From the NCBI GenBank assembly GCA_001972305.1, contig BDDD01001599.1, forward strand, positions 248,001 to 312,000: DNA of 64,000 nucleotides, in the 5' to 3' direction. This document shows positions 56,745 through 64,000 of the stretch, piece after piece. The stretch comes from Cephalotus follicularis (lineage: Eukaryota; Streptophyta; Magnoliopsida; Oxalidales; Cephalotaceae). The notes below the pieces were generated by a model that did no database searches, was not told the DNA's origin, and was given only the letters and a program-made list of their open reading frames with translations. The position numbers were made by a program, and so were the translations under genes. Numbering within the stretch: position 1 is the first letter of the stretch; the number at the start of each line of letters is the position of its first letter.

Positions 56745-58408
56745 GCCCTGGGAAGGTCTTCAATGAATGTAAAAGTGATTCAAAATACATTGAGGAGTTG
56801 CAGCCCTAGGAAGGTCCTTTCTTTAAATTTGCTTCAAAGAAGCAAGGAAGGGCAAAAAAATGCTTGAGAGCTTCTTCTAAAATAGGATCAACATGAAGGG
56901 CTTAGTAAGTACCCCACAATGCATTAAACTACTCGATAGATTTGCACTTGGGTACGATGCTACTAATGGATGTTGTTCGAGCGAATGTTGCAGCCCTTTG
57001 TTTATCGACTTATGAAAACAAAGAGGATACTTGGTTCTATCTTCGTTCCCAAGGACTATTATGAGTCTCGAAATAAGGAACAGGGATACTTTGGATCATT
57101 CCAAATTGTCTAGCAAACCGAACTGAATTATAAGGCTCGAAATAAGCATCGGCACTCAATCGGACAGCTACATCTTGGTGGGTAAGAATGGCAATCCAAA
57201 TATTAATAGCATATTGCCCAATGTGGAGACTTTTCTCAGCTATTAATAGCACTCGCTGGTACCAATAGAAGCCATATTCTCATTCTGCAAATGGCATCCA
57301 CTTTGCTAGGGTTTGAGTGGTTGGAGTAGACAAATACTTAAAGCAGGTTTCAAAATCATTCGATCCCTCAGTAAGGTTCATCAGATAGTCACCATAAGTA
57401 GACACATTAGGATTGCTTTCAAAAGGATCACTGGGTTCACAGGCTAAAACAGGGAAATAGGCATAAGTCCATAGTTGAACAAACCATAATGGACCAGATG
57501 TAGTGCCGCTAAAAGATTTTTCAAGAATGTCATTTATGGCTCGATACACAAGCCTGAGAAAATATGAGGCCAAAGCAATGGCTTGCGTATCATAGTGGAA
57601 AGCATAAGCCATGGGAAGAAAAAGATTTTGAATTTGGATAGAAGAGTTACAGACAAATAATTTGCAGATTAAGTAAAGATAGAATGAGACGGCTTCGACA
57701 TCACTTACAAAGGGAAGGGTAGATCATCTGCTCATCAACAAATGGGAGTATGTTGTCTTTGAAGGATCCCAAGGGTAAGAAGAAAAGTCATAGTCCTTCG
57801 AATCAAAGCAAGAAATGCCAGTAGGGCTCAAACTGGTAATACTCATAACATCTTCCATTGTAATACCAATTAGGCCAGAAGGAAGGGTAAATAAACTGTG
57901 GGTTGGATTCCAGAATAGTAACAAAGAAGACGTAATGTGGGTGTAGAAAATCAACCCACGCTGTCCATTACTTGTCAGCATCAACAGTGTACCAACTTCT
58001 AGAAGTATTAACATCCTTATTCCAATTTCCAAATTTCTTGAACTTTTCATAATTAACCATGGCAAGTTGAACGGACCCAGTAGGGTATAAGTCGCTTATA
58101 TCTTCAAGGAAAGTGGAATCTGGTTGAGGAGGCTTAAACGAGGGACCCATTATCATAACTATCTCTTCAGTGACGTGTTCTGAATCATCAAAACTAAGGT
58201 TGTTGAAGGAACAACTGAGATTCTGGATATTGGGGTAAACGTTTGAAGGATTATTTTTGACCAGTTCCTTCATGGCAAGTCTGGGTGTATTGAAAGAGAC
58301 TTTGGCTTTGGAAAGACCACCCGTAGGGATACCAAGAGAGGCAGAAGAATAGGCAATAGTCACCTTAGAAGTGCTAGAAGTAGAGGTTTGGTTGGTTTTG
58401 TCAGCCAT
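56745..58408 (-). pseudogene. T1 antisense gene: plant mobile domain (aminotransferase-like/MAIN-like) protein
   Basis: Antisense to T1's gag-pol and just before its 3' LTR. The start MADKTNQTSTSSTSKVTIAY at 58408 opens a Ser/Thr-rich leader. Separate open stretches follow: 57724-58065 with PSGLIGITMEDVMSITSLSP and CFDSKDYDFSSY; 57280-57612 with AFHYDTQAIALASYFLRLVY, LWFVQLWTYAYFP and FETCFKYL; and 57037-57252 with IWIAILTHQDVAVRLSADAY. These fit the plant mobile domain, known in MAIN/MAIL proteins and captured by gypsy elements. A GTAAGTG at about 57705 suggests an intron. The copy is broken. Confidence 0.72.
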
Positions 58409-58766
58409 TTTTGAAGGTATTGAAAGCGAAGGAAGTTTTGAAGTTAGGAGATGGAAGATGGAAGAGAAAAGTTAGAATCACAAAAGCAAACGATAAGGAA
58501 GATGAATATGGAGAGGTACAAATTTTAAATGGGTAAAAGGCAGTGGACACATGGCAAGCCGTTTTACACATTGAAAATACACTTTCCAACGTATAAAAAG
58601 GAGGCATTTATTGGCACCATAAAATTAATGACAAGTGGCAATGCGACTGATATTGATAGGAATGTAAAAGGAGAATTGACCAATCACTCGAGAACACATG
58701 GAATAAGTGGCAAGACAATACTCCCCATTTTACTAAATGAAAGATCGATTAAGATATAAAACAAAA

Positions 58767-59338
58767 TGATGTGGATTGGAGATGATCCATATGTCACTTT
58801 GGTAGAAAAGGATCAAAACAACAATAAGAATAGTTGTTGGAGGGAGTTAAAGACATAATTTTCGAATGGTTTGAATTCAAATAACTAAGCATGTGGGAAA
58901 TGTGGAATAGTGAAGTTATCGAACAGTTACTGATGACCTCTATATAAAGGAATTCAATAAGTTGAAGGGGGACATCCGAACAATCTAGCACTCAAGCATT
59001 TTTACTTGTTTTGTTACTTCTAATTTAGCTTGTACTTGGTTTAGTTACTGTACTTTGATTTAGCATCAACAGAAGTAAGTGTTGATTAAGTTCCATTTAT
59101 TTCTTTTGCGGTATTTACTATTTATTTGTTTGTTTAAGTCATTTTATTTAAAGTAAAGGAACTCATCCCTTTTGATTTCAGTATGTTTGATTGATCACTT
59201 TAAGACTCTCTCGAATTTCGTCAAGATAGTTCGATTGATTATCTTAAGGTTGTCTCGAACTCAGCATTAGGAAATTTATTCGAAGTGTAGTTACTTCGAC
59301 TTAGCTTCGAATAGACTCGTGTGAAAATAAGCACAACA
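58767..59338 (+). repeat. T1 3' LTR (inferred)
   Basis: It starts TGATGTGGATT after an A-rich tract, similar to the LTR starts of K (TGATGTGAG) and E (TGATATGG), and ends AAGCACAACA. It has a TATA box at 58941 in the middle third, as in E and K. The 5' LTR is outside the window, so the limits rest on termini and family likeness only. The antisense gene's presumed promoter region is 58409-58766. Confidence 0.6.
58939..58949 (+). promoter_or_regulatory. TATA box of T1 LTR
   Basis: TCTATATAAAGG is a strong plant TATA match inside the inferred LTR, about 390 bp before its end. Confidence 0.55.
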
Positions 59339-59735
59339 CTGTGTATATTCAAGAATTTTTTGCAATGAATTGACACTTAATTACCATAACTATGATTAAT
59401 ATGTTGTAAATTTAACCGTAAGATATAATGTTTAATCTATGTCAATCATGAATAAAAATTTTAGTTCTATCAGTTACTATAGATATTCTACTAAATAAAC
59501 TATTTTTTGATAGGATAAGAGAAAATTATATAATAGTTAAATTGTTATGTGAAGATGAACTCGTTATAAATATTCGATTGATTTAAAAGTTTATTCGTAA
59601 TTTATATAGATTGAATATTAAATTCAACAGTTAAATATATAAAATATTGATTATACATAATTAGACTATTTATGTGGATGATTTATTCGTAAATTAATTT
59701 TATTCGAAAATGTTTTCTTAAACTAGCATATTTAT
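59339..59735. other. AT-rich stretch with no gene between T1 and K
   Basis: About 400 bp of very AT-rich sequence with no frame, repeat motif or terminus I can recognise. It could be the original host DNA into which T1 and K inserted, or part of an older unrecognised repeat. Confidence 0.6.
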
Positions 59736-59869
59736 TGATGTGAGAAAAAATATATCTATACACAAAATGACACGTGTCCTCCGCGGACGTAGCCAAGTGT
59801 CCAGATGCATTAAAGCCTACATGGATATGAGACAGAGGAAACTCATTAACTCAAGCTATAGAAGCAGGT

Positions 59870-60013
59870 GAGGACCTCCTCCTTGGCTGCATTGTAGAGG
59901 ACCTCTTCCTCAGCAGAAGTGCAGAGGGCATCCTCCTCGGCATCAGTGCCGAGGACCTCCTCCTCGACTACATCATAGAAGACCTCTTCCTCGGCAACAT
60001 TGCAGAGGACCTA
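59870..60013 (+). repeat. 27-bp tandem repeats in K LTR (5.3 units)
   Basis: Five consecutive 27-bp units that each start with GAGGACCTCCTCCTCGG or a close variant, plus a partial unit. E's LTR has no such array. The period is a multiple of three, and the units are rich in GAGG/CCTC self-complementary pairs. Confidence 0.88.
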
Positions 60014-60293
60014 ATGCTTCAGGCACAAGCCCTTGAAGAAGTTCTTGATGCTGAAGACCTTGAAGCGGATAAGAGACCAGAGGACCTCTCCTTCCTCCTT
60101 CTCCACAGGATAAGGCCATAAAATCAGCCTACATCCCATAGATTTACCTCTTCAAACATGGAAAGATAAGATATGATAAACGTATTGGCACAAAATCAGG
60201 TGGAGAATAAGGGAAATCCCGTGATCCTCGGCATTTCCTTAGGGGCATAGAGTCACCTCCGAATTTCATGTTCAAACAGTTACAAACTAGCAC

Positions 60294-60303
60294 TATAAAT
60301 ACC
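60294..60303 (+). promoter_or_regulatory. TATA box of K LTR
   Basis: TATAAATACC in the context CACTATAAATACC, conserved with both LTRs of E. Confidence 0.7.
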
Positions 60304-60553
60304 AGTTTCACAGTTTAAACAAATGTCAGCCATTTTTACTCTCAAAAGAACCTTAAAATCTCTGTGCATTGCCTAACTTGAGCGTCGGAGTGTCCCCGGG
60401 AGAACAACCTCCTGGTCCTTCAACATGTTTGCTCTACTTGTGTAGGGATAACTAACCTACCGACCTTATTCCCAGGCATATTACAGCGTTTCCTTCAACA
60501 AATCAAGCCCTTACACGTGGGGGTACTGTTGAGGAAGGATTTTTACATCAACA

Positions 60554-60573
60554 ATTTGCGCCGTCTATGGGAA
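60554..60573 (+). other. K primer-binding site (TGCGCC variant)
   Basis: ATTTGCGCCGTCTATGGG follows the LTR directly. E has GTTGGCGCCGTCTGTGGG in the same place. Confidence 0.75.
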
Positions 60574-60598
60574 ATGCAGCTACAAGCCATTAAGAAAC

Positions 60599-61332
60599 AT
60601 GCCTCCGAGAAAGAACAACAACAACCACTCTACAGCTGATGGCAACTAGGCTGCAACTGGAACTAACCCACATGTCGTTGTACAAGTTGCTGCCAATGCA
60701 GAGTAAGCCCCCATCACTGGGGAGCAATTTAATCAGTTGATCAAAGGAGTGGAGCGCCTCACCGACTTATTGGTTACCAGTTTAGCCAACCAAAACCAGG
60801 TCGGACCTGTTTAACCAGTGGTCCGAGGACTATCTAGACCGAGCAGGCCAGCCCTGGAGACCCAATAGCCCCAAGGGGTCAGGCGAAACCCACCAAGGGG
60901 GGCAAGACACCCTCCAAGGTGGTCAGAGGTTCAAACACCTCTGGGAGTAGAACTAAGGCGAAACCTGCCGAGGAGGGGCACGCATCCCCGGAGGTGGTCA
61001 GGGTTGATACACCCCTAAGGAAGAGAGCTGAGATTGAGACATCTCAGAGGGCAGAGTCCTCAACTGCCCGGGATCACAACAACGATCCTCGGCCCCAGCA
61101 CCCCGAGCATGAACGAATTGAGGAGGATCACCCAGCAGGTGCCGAGGACGACCAGGTGCATTCTCACGTATCGCGCAGGCCTGGGACGGTGCGTGGGAAT
61201 AGGTCAGCACGTCCAGCCTCCTTGGCTGGGCACTCACGCGTTTCTAGAAAAACTAGGAACATAGAAGACGTTAAGCAAGCAATGAACAGAAAGCTTGCGA
61301 AGATAGAGAGAAGGCTCCAAGGAGCCGAGTAG
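60599..61332 (+). pseudogene. K gag N-terminal leader region
   Basis: The start MPPRKNNNN at 60599 is followed by ITGEQFNQLIKGVERLTDLL, as in E. The open stretch 60919-61332 is Arg/Glu/Ser-rich (SRRPGTVRGNRSARPASLAG, then SRKTRNIEDVKQAMNRKLAK and IERRLQGAE). The last part is a short helical motif also present in E near 16550-16620. It is low-complexity sequence, probably disordered, upstream of the capsid-like domain. Confidence 0.7.
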
Positions 61333-61490
61333 GGCAGGGGATATCTGGCGGAGGTGCGCAACATTAGTACCAACCCTTTCACACCTGAGATCATGAAGGA
61401 GCGTATCCCTAGTGGATTCCGGTTCCCAAGTCTCCAGCAGTATGTGAGTCCACGGACCCCATCCAACATGTCCGCACTTACATCCAGACC

Positions 61491-62270
61491 ATGTTAGTAC
61501 ACCAGGCCTCTGATGCCACACTCTGCCGAGGATTCCCAGAAACACTGACTGTAGCAGCCCAGTCCTGGTATTCAACCCTGAAGAAGAGGTCCGTGAAGAA
61601 CTTTGAGCAATTTGCTCAGCTGTTCGTCACCAAGTTCCTCAACAGCACCACGCAGAGGAGGAATTCCACCCATTTGATCAACGTGGTGCAGGGGAGAGAT
61701 GAATCGCTAAGAGACTATCTCACCAGGTTCAACAAGGAGTCTCTCAAAGTGAAAGACCTGGAGTCATCCTTTGCTTTAGCAGCTCTGAACAGTGGGCTGA
61801 AGAGTGACTCCGCCTTCACTTTCTCTCTGTTGAAGAAACCCGCAGTGGACATGGCAGACCTGCTGAGGAGAGCAGAAAAATATGTCAACACAGAGGAAGA
61901 GATGGCAGCCAGGAAACAAAAAACATCATGGTTGGGCCATCAGGCAGAGAAAGGGGAGCATTCACAAAATGCTCCCCTGAAGGAAGAGAAGAGGAAGGAC
62001 AGGTCTGAAATCCACAGGGATGACCTCAGACACAAGCTCTCCAAGAGGGAGGAATCACCAAGGGGTGGAGCACCCATCCCGGCTTACAACAGCTTCGCCC
62101 ATCTTCTGGAGACACGTACCAGGATACTTGCAGTGGAGAAGGACAAGGTCCCCATCCAATGTCCTGCGCCACTGAGATCCTCGGCGGGGAAGAGGAACGT
62201 GGACAAATTTTGTCGGTACCATCTTGACCACAGGCATGATACAGAGGAGTGCAGGCACTTAAAGAATTAG
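61491..62270 (+). pseudogene. K gag capsid-like domain and nucleocapsid-like end
   Basis: A 259-codon frame: FPETLTVAAQSWYSTLKKRS, KNFEQFAQLFVTKFLNSTTQ, SLRDYLTRFNKESLKVKDLE, FALAALNSGLKSDSAFTFSL and DLLRRAEKYVNTEEEMAARK. It then has a basic spacer and VDKFCRYHLDHRHDTEECRH, a C-x3-H-x4-H-x4-C-like zinc motif. It is better kept than E's gag at 16768, which supports recent activity of the gag-bearing short family. Confidence 0.88.
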
Positions 62271-62454
62271 ATCGAGGACCTGATTCACAGAGGTCATCTC
62301 TGGAAGTATGTGGACAGAGACTCTCCATAGGAAAGAAGGGAGCATAGAGAAGAAGCTCCTCAACGAACCGAGGAGCAGCAGCAGCCAGAGGAGTAATCCA
62401 GTAATAGTGGAGAAAGTCTTGAAAACCTGATACCATGATGCCATGACCAGACTA

Positions 62455-62640
62455 CAGGGCAGATGAAAGTTATCTCCTGCCAGGGACATTCGAACTTGAA
62501 ACTCTGGAGGGCAGGGAGATCCTCTGACTAGAAGCCGAGGATACGTCCTGTGACTAAAAGCCGAGAACACATGTGCTATCAATCGTTGTTTGTAAGTTGT
62601 ACAAATTAAAAAATTTCAATAAAGTACAATTTTTGAATCA
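62455..62640 (+). pseudogene. K trace of integrase end and 3' leader
   Basis: LPGTFELETLEG-like codons at about 62480-62515 match E's TFKLETLGGKEIPRAWNAEH end of integrase. The noncoding stretch TTTGTAAGTTGTAC...TTTCAATAAAGT then aligns with E at 21594-21634. It shows that K descends from a full Tat element. Confidence 0.6.
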
Positions 62641-62756
62641 AAAGACACAATTCAAAGTTTATGAGTCTCAAGTTTGCAAAGGACCAGAGGCCCAATATTC
62701 ATGTCCTTAAACCTCTGAACAGCCACTGATCAACTCCCTTTATCAAGAATCACAAA

Positions 62757-63040
62757 GCCTCCTTCTGAGGAGCAATGAAAGACTCCTTCATAGGAGCACA
62801 TCAAAGACTCCTTCCGAGGAGCACAACAGAAGCTTCCGACCAGAGGAGCACAAAAGACTCCCACCAGAGGAGCATCAAAGACTCCCCATCAGAGGAGCAA
62901 AAAAGACTCCTTCTGAGGAGCACACAAAAAATCCTCCTTCCTAGGAGCATACAAAAAAAGCCTCCTTCCGAAGAGCACACAAAAGCCTCCTTCCGAGGAT
63001 CACCACAAAAACTCCTTCCGAGGAGCACCTCTACATTCAT
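62757..63040 (+). repeat. Minisatellite CTCCTTCCGAGGAGCAC in K (about 11 units)
   Basis: It has the same unit and place as E's array but is about twice as long, with more divergent units of about 22-32 bp. The long + frame through it (62775-63122) is repeat sequence, not a gene. From 63041 to 63700 I see noncoding sequence aligning with E at 22050-22640. Confidence 0.85.
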
Positions 63041-63735
63041 CAACAAGGAGCACCAAAAGACTCCCAAGGGAGCAACGCTGGTCGGCATCCAGGTGTTAAA
63101 CCAAACAAATATCGTGTCTTGAAAGGCGAATCCATAGGAACTCGCAACGGACAACTTTGTTGGACTGAGCACTTTGAAAAAAGTGTCCCTACGTGGACTG
63201 TAAGCTCAAACGAGTTGGTCTAGAATATAAAGGACCAGACGAGATCCTGCTCGACAAACCCATGGGATCTTTCCCGAGCAGACCTAAAACTTAATCTACG
63301 AACACATCAGAACTCGTAAAGATCAAGTATCGTTGCCTAAGTGCCTTTTATACAAAGTGTCCTATGGGGACTCAAGCTTAGACGACCAGGTCTGAAAATT
63401 GTAGGACCACAATATGAGAAGTATATAAGTTCGGCTAAGATAAAATTCTTAAGGGAATTGTGAACGTTTATACACGCACAGCTCAACCATACGATGTGAA
63501 GAAGTAAAGACGTGATTCAAGAATACAAATTGTTTCTTTTGTCATTGATACTTTGAAGATTACAAGTTCATGAGAACCGAAAGCTATTACAATTGGAAAG
63601 CGAGGATAAGAGAAATACAAGCTACATTAAAGATTGTTACAAGCGAAAGGCTAGCCTACAAAACTAAGCTGCGGGAGTGCTGTTTAAAGGGTCGTCCTCT
63701 AGGGGGGGGGGGACAAAGAGCCCAACCGGGGGTGG

Positions 63736-64000
63736 TTAAGGAATGATAAGCTCCGAGGAAGGCGCAAAAGAAGAAGAGACCACGTCAGGATCCGAGAGAA
63801 TGATAGTTACCCCTGATGACCCATCTCCTTCTGCCTCACCTCCTTGACCGGCCATTACTTCTGAGGCAAGCTCAACCCCCTCTTCCACTACATCGACCCC
63901 TTTCTCAGTTTTTTCTTCCAAGGCAAGCTCAGCTCTCACTTCCTCTGCCTCATAACCCTCAGGATAGTAATCGAAGGCCTTGGAAGCTGAGCAGTAAGCA
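63736..64000 (-). pseudogene. K antisense ORF, 3' part (runs off the window)
   Basis: The - strand reads AYCSASKAFDYYPEG, then an acidic stretch (EEKTEKGVDVVEEGVELASE), and ends SDPDVVSSSFAPSSELIIP. It corresponds to FDFYPDG...LSSDPVADPSSLPPSSEL in E's antisense ORF. The Transposase_28 part would lie beyond base 64000. Confidence 0.7.

Larger units (their letters stand above)
1..59338 (+). mobile_element. T1: old Tat-lineage Ty3/gypsy LTR retrotransposon, split by three large insertions
   Basis: The bottom layer of the window. Its parts, in order on the + strand, are a protease remnant, RT, RNase H, a second archaeal-type RNase H, integrase, an antisense plant-mobile-domain gene and a 3' LTR. 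The second RNase H before integrase and the antisense gene before the 3' LTR are known traits of the Tat lineage. The 5' LTR and gag lie left of base 1. Insertions S1 (about 328-5370), L (8463-50413) and the Tekay-like segments (51229-56740) interrupt it. The copy is heavily broken, with many breaks besides the insertions, and must be the oldest element here because everything else sits in it. Confidence 0.85.
59736..60553 (+). repeat. K 5' LTR
   Basis: 818 bp, from TGATGTGAG to TTTTACATCAACA. It shares with E's LTR the blocks GCATTTCCTTAGGGG, CACTATAAATAC and CAGCCATTTTTACTCTC. It is longer than E's LTR, partly because of the 27-bp tandem array. Confidence 0.88.
59736..64000 (+). mobile_element. 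K: pol-less relative of E (Tat lineage), open at the right window edge
   Basis: It has a 5' LTR, a TGCGCC-type primer site, gag, a nucleocapsid-like end, a short match to the integrase/3' leader of E, the same minisatellite and the same antisense ORF, all collinear with E. No RT, RNase H or integrase core is recognisable. The sequence from gag end to the integrase-tail trace is only about 0.2 kb, against roughly 4 kb in E. Gag is well kept with few breaks. It looks like a non-autonomous family that depended on E-like enzymes. Confidence 0.85.

Noticed and set aside
62757-63040. CRISPR-like array of short repeats
   Set aside because: Units vary in length and sequence, there are no unique spacers of constant length, and the setting is a plant retrotransposon. 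It is a minisatellite.

Overview
The window is a plant nuclear repeat block, most likely from a flowering plant. The evidence is the mix of lineages: Sirevirus-type Ty1/copia, Tekay/Del-type chromoviruses with long LTRs, and Tat-lineage Ty3/gypsy elements with a second (archaeal-type) RNase H and antisense extra genes. There is also a plant mobile domain gene, a DUF4371-type hAT transposon and primer-binding sites for initiator-Met tRNA. I see no intact host gene, tRNA or rRNA. The species cannot be told from the sequence alone.

The layout is a stack of insertions. The bottom layer is one old Tat-lineage gypsy element (here T1, + strand) running from before base 1 to about 59338. Its protease remnant is at 34-327, RT to integrase at 5863-8462, the integrase tail at 50497-51090, an antisense plant-mobile-domain gene at 56745-58408 and the 3' LTR at 58767-59338. 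Three insertions split it: a Sirevirus-type copia element (S1, - strand, about 328-5370); a huge Tekay-like gypsy element (L, - strand, 8463-50413); and a pair of Tekay-like LTR segments (51229-56740).

Element L has two roughly 3.6-kb LTRs and only about 2 kb of interior (33231-35265). Its left LTR holds a gag-only copia element (D, 9156-14009), a solo-LTR-like insertion (F, 14968-28973) and a solo Tekay-like LTR (G, 29638-31950). F in turn holds a full-length Tat element (E, 15431-26113), a fold-back MITE and a hAT transposon. Its right LTR holds a degraded Ty1/copia element (C, 35891-44520) and another solo Tekay-like LTR (H, 46700-49575), which contains a small Sirevirus-like LTR piece. 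Target-site duplications can be read for D, E (4/5), F (4/5), G, C, H (4/5) and the hAT, so the order of events is fairly secure: T1, then L, then D/F/G/C/H, then E inside F.

After about 400 bp of AT-rich DNA at 59339-59735 comes K, a second member of E's family. It has a 5' LTR, gag and the antisense gene but no recognisable pol core, and it runs off the right edge. D (gag only) and K (gag plus antisense ORF) look non-autonomous and would have depended on enzymes from relatives. The most unusual signals are GC-rich palindromic motif clusters (CAGTCGACTG type and AGCGTCGACGCT type) shared by copia and gypsy LTRs, and the same antisense slot of Tat elements filled by two unrelated genes.
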